64,000 nt of DNA, taken from assembly GCA_016795565.1 (NCBI GenBank), contig JAEUGW010000030.1, positions 1-64,000 of the forward strand, written 5' to 3'. Positions within the stretch are counted from its first letter, which is position 1. Every line of letters starts with the position of its first letter. This document shows positions 34,881 through 43,803 of the stretch, one piece after another. A model generated the notes under the pieces. The model was not told the origin of the DNA and searched no databases. It saw nothing but the letters and a program-made list of their open reading frames with translations. Made by a program: the position numbers and the translations under genes. This DNA is from Opitutaceae bacterium. GTDB taxonomy: Bacteria > Verrucomicrobiota > Verrucomicrobiia > Opitutales > Opitutaceae.

Positions 34881-35579
34881 ATGACCACTTTCGCTGGGCG
34901 CGCATTTCTCACAATTGGTGCTGGGGCGATTGTTTTACTGGCAGCAGTCGGATTAGTTTTGGCCAGTGGTCAGTTCCGGCAGGAACCCAGGTTCCATGGA
35001 AACGTGGAAAATTTCATCCCCAAGCCTGATGAGATTCCCGGCTGGAAGGTGACCTACGCGCCGATCGCGGACACGCCTGAGATGCAAAAGCGGGTGCTGG
35101 ATATCCTCGACTACGACGATGCGGTTTATGCCATCTACACCAAGGGCGTTATGAGGATATCCGTATATCTTGCTTATTGGAGGCCTGGTAGGATGCCAGT
35201 GCGGTCAGTTGCTCGACATACACCCGATGTTTGTTGGACCTTGGCTGGGTGGAAATGCATCATGCGGGAGGAGCTGGATTCGCTAGTGATCGGCAGCCAG
35301 CGCTTCGGCCACACGGAGAACCGAAGCTTCACAATCCAAGGACAGACGGAGCATGTGGCCTTTTGGCACTTGGCGGGGACTGAGATCATATCCTATCACA
35401 CAGGTGGCCGACCACCGTGGTATGCGGCCGTCGGGGAATTCGTCCGCTGGGGCAACCAGTTCAAGCGGGAACAGTTTTTCCTGCGCATCTCCAGCAACCG
35501 GGCTTTACCAGAATTTGTCGAGACCGAGGTGATGCGCGGTATAGCCCGAAAATCCCCTTTTCTTTTTGGAACGCCATGA
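34881..35579 (+). CDS. EpsI-like exosortase-associated protein (DUF3485)
   Basis: 232 residues with an N-terminal membrane segment (AGAIVLLAAVGLVLA). The motif HTPDVCWTLAGW matches the HxPxVC..AGW core of DUF3485/EpsI proteins. These occur with exosortases and export of exopolysaccharide, but no exosortase gene is in the window. It is the first gene of the polysaccharide cluster, and codons here are less GC-rich than in the housekeeping region. Confidence 0.78.
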   Translation: MTTFAGRAFLTIGAGAIVLLAAVGLVLASGQFRQEPRFHGNVENFIPKPDEIPGWKVTYAPIADTPEMQKRVLDILDYDDAVYAIYTKGVMRISVYLAYWRPGRMPVRSVARHTPDVCWTLAGWKCIMREELDSLVIGSQRFGHTENRSFTIQGQTEHVAFWHLAGTEIISYHTGGRPPWYAAVGEFVRWGNQFKREQFFLRISSNRALPEFVETEVMRGIARKSPFLFGTP

Positions 35580-35618
35580 GCTCCAGCAATTCGAAGCAGT
35601 CAGCTTAAACGTCCTCTG

Positions 35619-37187
35619 ATGATTTCAGGCTATTCCATATATCTTTTGTCGGGGCTGTCAGGTGTCGTGGTGCTCACTTGCGTGGTGGGACTGCGGGTAG
35701 TGCCGTTGCCGCCTACTCGCAGCCTGCGGCTCTATGTTATCTTTCGTAGTGTATTCGCGCACCTGAGTTTTGCCGCGCTCGCATGGATGTGGCAACGGCA
35801 GTTGGGGCTGGGCATTTACCTGCTCATCAGCTGCGCCTATGAGGTGCTCTTGCTGGCATACTTCACCCACTTCCACTTTATTCCGTCGCTGCGTCTCGTG
35901 GTCGCGATCCGACGCGAGGCGATTATGGTGGCAAAGGAACTGATCACCGGTGGATTTCTGTATCTTGAACTGACCATTTTGCTGATCTACGCGGCGATCT
36001 TTGCGTCCCTCCATGTGGTCTATGCGCACATTACGGGGGAATACTTGGATGCGATCCTGCGCTCGATCGCGCCGGCTGCCGCGATGGGCTATGTGGTGGT
36101 GATAGTGGTGGGCATTACGACAACCCTGCGCACCAACCGGGCCTCGGTCGGACAGTTGTTCTCCTACCATAACATGCTGAAGATTTTCGGGCCGTTCCTG
36201 TGGCAGGCAGCCTATAGCTTTGCCGCGTCGCAGCGGGAACAATACAATCGCAAACTACCGTTGGTCAGCCTGAAGGACCGCCCGGGTGCCCGGCCACGGG
36301 ATTTGATCTTTATCCAGATGGAGTCGATTGGTTCTCCCATGTTGGAGGCGATTCATGGCGGGCGACCTGTGATGCCTCACCTGCAGGCCTTGGCACAGCA
36401 GGGGATATTCTTCCCGCAGATGATCAGCGCCAAGGGGCGGGGGGGCACAAGTGATGTGGAACTGGCCATATTCACTGGTCGGATGCATGCAGCAAGCGAT
36501 GCTCCGATGCTGGATGAATATTACGATTATAGCAGTTCCATCTTCCATGCCTTAGGGCAACAAGGCTACAAGGCGTATGCCTTTCATGGTAATACCGGAG
36601 CCTTCTTCAAGCGGAGCTACGCTTACCTCAAGATGGGTGCCGAATTTTACGACCAGGCGCGTATGAACCTGCCGGATGCGGGGTGGGGGGCGGCCGACGG
36701 CGCGGTTCTTCGGTTCGCCAGGGAGAAGCTCGTGCCCCAGCAGGAGCCGGTGGTTGCGGCCATCATCCTGATGACAAGCCACACGCCCTTCACGAATATC
36801 AACGCGATCGAATCCGGAACCGATGCCGCCGGGGCGGGCATGTATGACCGGTATTGCCGAACGCTGAGGTATGTCGATCGGGAAGTCGCCGGCTTCATCG
36901 CAGACTACCGGGCACACAAACCCGAGACGGTCTTTGCTGTCTATGCAGACCACGGTGCCCGGGCACCCGGGCATAGAGTTAACCAGACTGTGATGCATCT
37001 TGAGACCAAGCGCGATGTCGTTCCGGGATGGATCATCTCCCGTGACCTTGTGGCTACGCGCCAGACCGATGTAGTCACCCTTCCCACTTTTGCTCTGGCC
37101 GCCGTTGAGCAACTCGACCTGCGGCTCGATTTGCACACCGAAGGGGTCGCTCGCGCCTCCAATCCCATCCCACATGAAAGCGCTTAA
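35619..37187 (+). CDS. LTA-synthase-like sulfatase-family membrane phosphotransferase
   Basis: 522 residues. About five membrane segments in the first 200 residues precede an extracytoplasmic alkaline-phosphatase-fold domain. QMESIGSP opens the domain, and the nucleophile Thr277 sits in KGRGGTSDVE. The metal-binding YADHGARAPGH follows. The family transfers glycerol-phosphate or phosphoethanolamine-type groups to surface glycans. Its stop TAA is at the target duplication of the IS5 element directly downstream. Confidence 0.85.
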   Translation: MISGYSIYLLSGLSGVVVLTCVVGLRVVPLPPTRSLRLYVIFRSVFAHLSFAALAWMWQRQLGLGIYLLISCAYEVLLLAYFTHFHFIPSLRLVVAIRREAIMVAKELITGGFLYLELTILLIYAAIFASLHVVYAHITGEYLDAILRSIAPAAAMGYVVVIVVGITTTLRTNRASVGQLFSYHNMLKIFGPFLWQAAYSFAASQREQYNRKLPLVSLKDRPGARPRDLIFIQMESIGSPMLEAIHGGRPVMPHLQALAQQGIFFPQMISAKGRGGTSDVELAIFTGRMHAASDAPMLDEYYDYSSSIFHALGQQGYKAYAFHGNTGAFFKRSYAYLKMGAEFYDQARMNLPDAGWGAADGAVLRFAREKLVPQQEPVVAAIILMTSHTPFTNINAIESGTDAAGAGMYDRYCRTLRYVDREVAGFIADYRAHKPETVFAVYADHGARAPGHRVNQTVMHLETKRDVVPGWIISRDLVATRQTDVVTLPTFALAAVEQLDLRLDLHTEGVARASNPIPHESA

Positions 37188-38058
37188 GAGCTCATTTCAA
37201 AACTACCGATGAAGGAAGCGCGCACAGATGATGATGCAACCGAGGGAGAGGAAAGCGTGATGCACGTCGGGGCGGCGCTCGTAACGAACCCGCAACCGGC
37301 GGAAGGCGTGCAACCAGGCGAAGGAGCGTTCCACCACCCAGCGGTAACGGCCCAAGCGTTGGCTGGACTCGATGCCGCGGCGGGCGATGCGCGGACAGAT
37401 GCCCCGGTGGCGCAGCGCTCGGCGGCATCGCGGATAGTCGTAGCCTTTGTCCATGTGCGCCTTGGTGGGCCGCCGCCGGGGTCGGCCGCGCCGGCCCCGC
37501 ACGGCGGGGATGGCGTCCAACGTCGCCTCCATCATCTTGGAATCATGCGTGTTCGCCGCCGAGAGCGTTGCTGCGAGCGGTATGCCTTGTTGATCGACCA
37601 CGAGGTGGTGTTTGGCCCCGATTTTCCCTCGGTCGGTGGGATTGCGACCGGTCTGGGGCCCCCTTTTGGCGCTGGGATGGCGGACCCATCCAGCGCGACC
37701 CGTTCCCATTGCAGGCGCTCGTCGCGGTGGAGCGCTTCGAGCAGGGCTCGCCACGCCCGCGCCCATACTCCGGCCGCCTGCCAGGCGACCAACCGCCGCC
37801 AACAGCTCACCCCTGAGCCGCAGCCGAGTTCCTTCGGCAGCGCGCCCCATGGCAGACCGTGGCGCAACACGAAGAGAATGCCGGTCAGGGCCTGCCGATC
37901 CGGGATCGGCGGCCGGCCACCTCGCCATCTCGCCCGCCGCTTGCGCTTCGGCAGGTGCGGCTCGATCACACCCCACAGTTCATCCGACAAAAGTTCAGCC
38001 ATGCCTGCCTGTGCCCATCTTCCACTCGCCTGTCCAGGTCAGGTTTTGAAATGAACTC
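37188..38058 (-). mobile_element. IS5-family insertion sequence, 871 bp
   Basis: Ends GAGCTCATTTCAAAAC (37188-37203) and the complement of GAGTTCATTTCAAAAC (to 38058) form terminal inverted repeats with one mismatch over 16 bp. TAA is repeated at 37185-37187 and 38059-38061 as target duplication. It carries two overlapping transposase frames on the minus strand. It separated the sulfatase-family gene from the methyltransferase gene. Confidence 0.93.
37203..38002 (-). CDS. IS5-family transposase made by -1 frameshifting
   Basis: Frame A (38002 to 37532) encodes the N-terminal part MAELLSDELWGVIEPHLPK...ALDGSAIPAPKGG. Frame B supplies the catalytic half (NPTDRGKIGAKHHLVVD, DKGYDYPRC, YRWVVERSFAWLHAFRRL) with the DDE residues. 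The frames can be joined at the canonical slippery heptamer G-GGA-AAA (complement at 37622-37628). Both frames are free of early stops, so the element may still be active. Confidence 0.88.
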
Positions 38059-38740
38059 TAAAGCAGTTCTTACTCGCTTCTTTTCCCTACTGCGACTGGA
38101 GGGAGAAATCCGCATCATACTAAATCCCGCCGGGGCGTTGTGCAAGCAAGGCTGGTTTCGCAGCGTTCGGGAAAAAAGATCGGTGGATGCATCCGGCGCG
38201 CCCTTGCCGTGGTTGAGCTACCCGGCGATAGACTTTATCGCCGAGCGTTTGGATCGCTCGCAGGTGCTCTTCGAATATGGCTGCGGCGGCTCGACGACCT
38301 GGTTCGCACAACGCTGCAAAGAGGTGTATTCCGTCGAGCACCACGAGGGGTGGCGTGACGAGGTCTCCAAGCAGCTCCCGACCAATGCGCGGCTAATCTT
38401 CAAACCGCTCGGGCGCAGCGTGGAATATCTCGATGTCGCCTTTACCAAGACTACGGATCGCAATGCTTACTCTGATGCCATCGCGACGGGGCCTCGTCCC
38501 GATGTCGTGGTCGTCGATGGCATCTTCCGGAACGCCTGCGTGGCGGCGGCGTGCGCTGCGGTGGCAGAGACGGGGATACTGATCTACGACAATACCGATT
38601 TTCCAGAGACACAAGAAGGAGTTTCGTATCTGGTGGAGCGCGGTTGGAGGAGGTTGAGGTTTGTCGGCATGAGTCCGATCTTCGACAAGCTTACCGAGAC
38701 CAGCGTGTTCTACAAAACACCGAATTGCTGGAAAATCTGA
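38051..38740 (+). CDS. SAM-dependent methyltransferase-like protein, start supplied by IS end
   Basis: 229 residues from ATG 38051. LFEYGCGGSTTWFA near residue 74 is a class-I SAM-binding loop; VVVVDGIFRNACVAAA follows. The target is probably a sugar of the surface polymer. The ATG, the next five bases and an AGG seven bases upstream belong to the IS terminal repeat. Without the IS, one copy of TAA would join ATG 37174 in frame (MKALKAVL), so the ancestral start overlapped the upstream gene. Confidence 0.75.
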   Translation: MNSKAVLTRFFSLLRLEGEIRIILNPAGALCKQGWFRSVREKRSVDASGAPLPWLSYPAIDFIAERLDRSQVLFEYGCGGSTTWFAQRCKEVYSVEHHEGWRDEVSKQLPTNARLIFKPLGRSVEYLDVAFTKTTDRNAYSDAIATGPRPDVVVVDGIFRNACVAAACAAVAETGILIYDNTDFPETQEGVSYLVERGWRRLRFVGMSPIFDKLTETSVFYKTPNCWKI

Positions 38741-38765
38741 CGCGCGGATCGAGCGTCGGAATAAA

Positions 38766-40085
38766 TTGCGCGAATTGGACAAGCCACCAGCGGCGAGAAG
38801 CGGGCACGAAGCTGATCATGGCCCGAAATGGAGCATGATTGGCGGCGTGGTCACGATGGTTAGCAATGCAGCGACCATTCCCGTGCTTTACTTTGTCTTG
38901 GACAAAGGAACCTTCGCCGAATGGGCCACGGCTCTCGCCTGCCTTAATTTGTGGTGTTTCCCTGAGTCCGCGCGCAACCTGCTGATCACATCAGGCTATC
39001 ACGACGCCGGCCGCAACCAGAGGACTCTGACCTACAAGTTTGTGGCCGTGGCGGGGGTGTGTGCGCTCGCCACGTTGTTACTGCATGTTCTCGGTCTGGC
39101 TCGGGATGGCTTGGCTACTGGGATGATGGAGTCGCTGGCACCCCTGCTGATCCTGGCGCTGGCCATTCCGCTTCGTTTCCGTGTAGCCGTGCTCCGGGGG
39201 CGGCTACAGGCCAGTGGCAAGTGGCGACTTCACGCCTTGCTGACGAGCGGCTTGAACCTGCTGTTGAGCCTAGGTGTCATCGCGACAGCGTATCTCACGA
39301 GAAACGTGAAGGCGATCGCAGCGGCATATGTCTTGGTGCTCTTTGTGCAGGCCCTGATCTATTCCCGGATGGCCGGAGGCGAGCCGCCGCCGGTGGCCGA
39401 ATTCAAGGGCCCGGTCGGTAAGACCAGTTTCGCAGGCGCCATGGCCTTGAGTCTGGGGCCGCTTTTGTTCTCGCAGGGTGACAAGATCGGTTTGCGCTTC
39501 GTCTTGAGCGAGACGCAACTGGCCGAGTATACGTTTTACGTGGCCATCGCGGGGCAGATCAATGTGGTGGGAGCCTTGCCGTGTATTCCGCTGGCCGCTT
39601 GGTTCCGGCAGACCCAGGAAAAACGGGGCAGGTTACTGCGCATGGCTCAGTATTGGAATATCACCTTGGTTGTCATTTCCATGATAGGGGTGCTGGCGGG
39701 ATTTTTCCTGATCAAGGCACTGTTCCCTGACGTGGTCTATAGCAGGCTGTCCGGAGCTTTGCTCTTCTGTGCCGCCAGCATCTACGGTTTGCTGTCCCTA
39801 AACGCACCGGCATATTTTCTGTTGATCGGGCAGGGCGAATACAGGCTGGTCGGGTGGGGCAACCTCCTGATCGCCGGGCTCTCCCTTGGGGCGATCCTAC
39901 TGCTGGGTAGCATCTACGGCATCTACGGTGCCGTCATGGGTAATATGCTCTTCGGGTTTACGGTGTTGTGGGGAGTTCTTGCCTACCGGCGGACGGGGGG
40001 CAAAAAATCAGGATGGTTGCTGGGCGGCTTTGCCGCATTGTGCATGATGTTGCTTAGCTTTCTCTCCCTTTTTATTTCACGCTGA
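38766..40085 (+). CDS. Wzx-type polysaccharide flippase
   Basis: About 439 residues from TTG 38766, or 416 from ATG 38835, which may be the real start. It has at least ten hydrophobic segments (VVTMVSNAATIPVLYFVL, ALSLGPLLFSQGDKIGLRFVL, IYGLLSLNAPAYFLLIGQ). The SQGDKI segment in the middle is characteristic of polysaccharide-export membrane proteins. It should move lipid-linked repeat units across the inner membrane. It overlaps the next gene by one base. Confidence 0.83.
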   Translation: MRELDKPPAARSGHEADHGPKWSMIGGVVTMVSNAATIPVLYFVLDKGTFAEWATALACLNLWCFPESARNLLITSGYHDAGRNQRTLTYKFVAVAGVCALATLLLHVLGLARDGLATGMMESLAPLLILALAIPLRFRVAVLRGRLQASGKWRLHALLTSGLNLLLSLGVIATAYLTRNVKAIAAAYVLVLFVQALIYSRMAGGEPPPVAEFKGPVGKTSFAGAMALSLGPLLFSQGDKIGLRFVLSETQLAEYTFYVAIAGQINVVGALPCIPLAAWFRQTQEKRGRLLRMAQYWNITLVVISMIGVLAGFFLIKALFPDVVYSRLSGALLFCAASIYGLLSLNAPAYFLLIGQGEYRLVGWGNLLIAGLSLGAILLLGSIYGIYGAVMGNMLFGFTVLWGVLAYRRTGGKKSGWLLGGFAALCMMLLSFLSLFISR

Positions 40086-40798
40086 TGTTAAAACCATTGC
40101 AGGACTTCCTCTTGAGTCGCGCCCATGGTATTCCCCGGTCGGAGCTGGTCTTCGCGCGACAACTCGCGGCCCAGCCGTTTTTTTCACATTGTGATGTGGT
40201 GCTGGATATTGGAGCCAACCGCGGCATGTTCAGCACGGCGCTGGCCTTGGCGACCAGGGGTGTCCCGTTCCACGCCTTCGAACCACTACCGACCCTGCAC
40301 GCCGAGTTGAGCGACAGGATTGGTCGCATCCCGGGGATAGAGCTGCACAAATGCGGTCTCGGTGCCGCGCCCGGCACAGCCGACCTGCACCACGGGGCCT
40401 TCCATGAGGCCAGCTCACTGCTCCCGATGCAGAAGCGGCACCAGGAGATTTTTCCGGGCAGCCGCCCCACGACCAAGACGTCCGTGCCCATCATCACACT
40501 AGACGAATTTTTTGCGGCCCGCCCGGATCACCGGCAGGCGTTCATCAAGCTCGATGTGCAAGGCTACGAGCTTGAGGTGATGAAAGGATGCCAGGTGAGC
40601 CTCCACCGGATTCGAGCGGCGCTGGTGGAGGTGTCCTTTGAGGATCTCTACGAGAACGGCGCGAGTGCGGAAGAGGTGGTGTCCTATTTCATCGGGCAGG
40701 GTTTTTTATTTACTGGCTTCGTGCGCCCCCTGTTCTCGGACCGGAAGGTTTTCCCCATAAGCGGTGATTGCCTGTTCGTGCGCGCGGACACGAACTAA
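40085..40798 (+). CDS. FkbM family methyltransferase
   Basis: 237 residues. VVLDIGANRGMFSTALA is the SAM loop and IKLDVQGYELEVMKGC is the FkbM signature. These enzymes O-methylate sugars, so this one probably decorates the polysaccharide. Start ATG 40085 overlaps the flippase stop (TGATG). Confidence 0.9.
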   Translation: MLKPLQDFLLSRAHGIPRSELVFARQLAAQPFFSHCDVVLDIGANRGMFSTALALATRGVPFHAFEPLPTLHAELSDRIGRIPGIELHKCGLGAAPGTADLHHGAFHEASSLLPMQKRHQEIFPGSRPTTKTSVPIITLDEFFAARPDHRQAFIKLDVQGYELEVMKGCQVSLHRIRAALVEVSFEDLYENGASAEEVVSYFIGQGFLFTGFVRPLFSDRKVFPISGDCLFVRADTN

Positions 40799-40826
40799 GC
40801 CGCCGCCCTCAGCTTCACATTCTAGT

Positions 40827-42050
40827 ATGCCTCCCCGTCCGATTCCGAACGTCCCATTTATCGAGGCCAGGTTCTCGAACGCGCAGACCTTCTTCTTGCT
40901 GCTCCTTTGCCTTACTGTGGGTATGTTCAACGTGCAAGCCGCCCGCGTCTATCTGGGCGATGTGTATGTCACGATCTTCTTTTGCGCCGCCTTTATTCGC
41001 ATCCTGTCCGGCGCGCGCTACCCGCATACACGTTGGGTGTTAATCGGCGTTATTTCGATTGGGCTTGGCGTGGTGTTTGATTTTCTGAACCGAATACCAT
41101 CGGATGATATTCTGCGGGGCGGGATGAGGAATTTTGTCTTCATCTTCATGTCACTGGCGACATGCGCGGCGTTGGAAGTATATGGCCGCCGCCGCGTCGC
41201 TTTGTATATCATCGCGGCCCTGTGCTCGCTGCCGATCTCCGTGATTTTGTTGGACCCTCAGGTTTCTGGCAACGTGGATCGCCTGCTCCGCTGGGACAAC
41301 GGCATCTTCCTGCTCCTGCCGGCGCAGTTGGTTCTGACTCACTGGCTAGGTGCCCGGAAAATCCGCCTCATTGTGGGTGCGGCGCTGTTTCTGGCCATGG
41401 GGGCGGGGGCCTACTTCATGGATATCCGCTCGCTCGCTGGCATGCTCTGGGGAGCGGCGTTCATCGAAATCGTCTGCATCTACAAGTATTTGCCGCGAAT
41501 CCTCCGGATACCCATGCTGTTCCTAGCCAGCTTTCTTTTTACTGCAGCTGCGGTATTGATCTATTCCGAGGTGTCCACTTTTGATTACGATGTGTATCAG
41601 CGACGAACGGCCTCTGATACGCTCCGGCTCGATATGGCGGCAGATGCATGGGCGGGCTATTTGCAAAGCCCGTTCATCGGCAACGGATCTTGGCAACATG
41701 CCCGCTTGTTTATTGATCCGACCAAAACCGAGACACTGATCGGTGTTCATTCTACCATTATCCAGTTTGCTTATGAGTATGGAACACTGGGGCTGTTAGC
41801 AGGCTGCGTGCTGCTCGTGATCCATGTCTTGGCCTTGTTCAAGGTCATCTCTCTGCATCGGCTTTATGCGACCGATTGGTTATATGGCTATCTGCTGCTG
41901 CTGGGGTTTTACCACATTATCATGAGTCCCTTCGCCGGCGCACAGCGCTTCACTCTGGGAATATCGTCGGGAATCGCCTTCAGCATGCTCCTGCGGTCCG
42001 GCCGGCAGATTTGGGTTCTGCCCGAGTTTATCCAGCGCCGTCCCCAGTGA
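40827..42050 (+). CDS. Wzy-like O-antigen polymerase
   Basis: 407 residues from ATG 40827 with about ten membrane segments. The periplasmic loop contains RTASDTLRLDMAADAWAGYL...SPFIGNGSWQHARL, similar in layout to polymerase loops. It is assigned from topology and position in the cluster, since Wzy proteins share little sequence. It would polymerise repeat units on the periplasmic side. Confidence 0.72.
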   Translation: MPPRPIPNVPFIEARFSNAQTFFLLLLCLTVGMFNVQAARVYLGDVYVTIFFCAAFIRILSGARYPHTRWVLIGVISIGLGVVFDFLNRIPSDDILRGGMRNFVFIFMSLATCAALEVYGRRRVALYIIAALCSLPISVILLDPQVSGNVDRLLRWDNGIFLLLPAQLVLTHWLGARKIRLIVGAALFLAMGAGAYFMDIRSLAGMLWGAAFIEIVCIYKYLPRILRIPMLFLASFLFTAAAVLIYSEVSTFDYDVYQRRTASDTLRLDMAADAWAGYLQSPFIGNGSWQHARLFIDPTKTETLIGVHSTIIQFAYEYGTLGLLAGCVLLVIHVLALFKVISLHRLYATDWLYGYLLLLGFYHIIMSPFAGAQRFTLGISSGIAFSMLLRSGRQIWVLPEFIQRRPQ

Positions 42051-43135
42051 ACAGCGCGTCCGTGATCGTCGCATGTGCCGGAAGCTTTGAGCGGAATGCC
42101 AGTGTGCTCCGAGCCATGGCGGTCGCGAGGTGGTATCAGACTCGCGGGGAGCTTTGTTTTCTGGCGCTGGAGCGCACCGCACAGAATCTGGCGCTCGCGG
42201 AGAAATTCACATTGCCGGCCGGATGTTTGCAAAGTCCGGGGCGCATTATGGCACTGCTATATGTTTGGCCGACACGGCCCATTACCGTGCATCTGGTCAA
42301 TGTCAGCCTGAAGAGCGCGTTTCTGGCGGCGATGACCGCGATTGTCCGTGGGCGTGTGGTGGCGGACTGGGACGAGTGGGCGACCCGAATCCCGGCTCCG
42401 GCCGCTCGTAAGTTGATGTGGCACGCTGTCGAGGCTATGATGTTTTTCGTCGCCAGCACCTTTCTCGTTGCTTCGAAGTTTCTACAGGTGGAGATTCGTC
42501 AGAAGCTGGAGCGGAACCGGGACGTGGTTTACATCCCGTATGGCTTTGATCTGCCGGAGGACGCCGCGTCGGTTGCGCCAGGGGCGCTGCCGACTGGCAG
42601 GCGCTATCTCGCCTACGTCGGCTCCTTTGCGGCTAACTATGCGGCGGACATCGACGAGCTTTTCCGGGCGGCCGAAGCCGCGGCGGCGGAGCGGATCGAC
42701 CTGCTGGTGATCGGTGACGGTGAGCTGTTGCCGCGACTGCGCGAAGGCCTGGATCACCGGCTGGGGCAGATTCACTTTCTAGGGCGAATGACACCAGCCG
42801 GCGTGGATAGCTGGCTGCGACATCCGCAGGTTATCGCTGGGTTTCTCCCTCTGCAGGATACGCGGCAAAATCTGGCGCGCTGCCCCAACAAGTTGTTTCA
42901 CTACATCCGGGCGTCACTCCCGGTGGTCACCAGTCCGATTGGAGAGGCGTTCGAGGCTCTGGGTGGCAGAGGAGTCTATTACGATTTTGGCGACCCCACC
43001 GGACTCAGGCGGGCCATTGGCGAGGCCGCACGCCTGAAGCCCGCCTATGAATTGAGTCGCTACTCCTGGGCGGTGCGCTTGGATGGGCTTGGATTGATCA
43101 GCAATGCGGCAGATCCCCTGAGGGCGACCATATGA
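42047..43135 (+). CDS. glycosyltransferase (GT4-like)
   Basis: 362 residues from GTG 42047, overlapping the polymerase stop (GTGA). The C-terminal half shows a GT-B fold: IPYGFDLP, YLAYVGSFAANY, LVIGDGELLPRL and NKLFHYIRASLPVVTS. The N-terminal acceptor domain has VADWDEWATR. It likely adds one sugar of the repeat unit in the cytoplasm. Confidence 0.85.
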   Translation: MNSASVIVACAGSFERNASVLRAMAVARWYQTRGELCFLALERTAQNLALAEKFTLPAGCLQSPGRIMALLYVWPTRPITVHLVNVSLKSAFLAAMTAIVRGRVVADWDEWATRIPAPAARKLMWHAVEAMMFFVASTFLVASKFLQVEIRQKLERNRDVVYIPYGFDLPEDAASVAPGALPTGRRYLAYVGSFAANYAADIDELFRAAEAAAAERIDLLVIGDGELLPRLREGLDHRLGQIHFLGRMTPAGVDSWLRHPQVIAGFLPLQDTRQNLARCPNKLFHYIRASLPVVTSPIGEAFEALGGRGVYYDFGDPTGLRRAIGEAARLKPAYELSRYSWAVRLDGLGLISNAADPLRATI

Positions 43136-43803
43136 GCGACACGCAGACGCCAGTTTCATTGCAAGGGGCGGGTCGGATGCAGGCATTGCGCTACATCTGG
43201 TATCGCGCGCGACTTTCCCTGTTGCGCGGTCTCTGGTTCTGGTTGACCCGGCCGGGTCGCGCCGGCTGGCCCTTCTTCATGGATTCCGGCGCGCGCATTT
43301 GGTATCCGGAAAAATTCAAGGCTGGCCGACGGGTGTTCCTCGGCCGAATGGTCCACATCAACGCCAACTGCACCGGGCAGGTAACCTTGGGCGATCGGGT
43401 AACGATCGGGGACTTCGGGTGGGTGCAGGGAACGGCGCACCTGTCCAACCCAGGCGAGTCGCTGGTTATCGAGGACAAAGTCTACATCGGCCCGTTTGCG
43501 GTCATCGGATTTCACGGGCCGGTGCGGATCGGTGCGGGCACTTCGATCGGTGCGGGACTACGGCTTTCGGCCCAAGAGCATGACCTGGCAGCCGGTGAAT
43601 CGATCGCACAGCAGGCGGGAAAAGGCCGCGGGATAAACATTGGTCCGGGATGCTGGATTGGCAATGACGTCAAGATTTTGGACGGAGTGGAACTGGGCGC
43701 CGGATGCGTCGTCGGTGCGGGGGCTGTGGTCACGAAGCCGATGCCCGCGCGGAGTGTCGTGGCCGGAGTGCCGGCATGTGTTATCAGGATGCTGCCGGCA
43801 TGA
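43132..43803 (+). CDS. hexapeptide-repeat O-acetyltransferase
   Basis: 223 residues. A left-handed beta-helix is predicted from repeats like VTLGDRVTIGDFG, CWIGNDVKILDGVELGAGCVVGAGAVV, ending VVAGVPACVIR. It probably O-acetylates a polysaccharide sugar. ATGA overlaps join it to both neighbours. Confidence 0.88.
   Translation: MSDTQTPVSLQGAGRMQALRYIWYRARLSLLRGLWFWLTRPGRAGWPFFMDSGARIWYPEKFKAGRRVFLGRMVHINANCTGQVTLGDRVTIGDFGWVQGTAHLSNPGESLVIEDKVYIGPFAVIGFHGPVRIGAGTSIGAGLRLSAQEHDLAAGESIAQQAGKGRGINIGPGCWIGNDVKILDGVELGAGCVVGAGAVVTKPMPARSVVAGVPACVIRMLPA

Noticed and set aside
37859..38050. N-terminal extension of the methyltransferase frame through the IS
   Set aside because: These codons are antisense transposase sequence; homology begins after the IS end.
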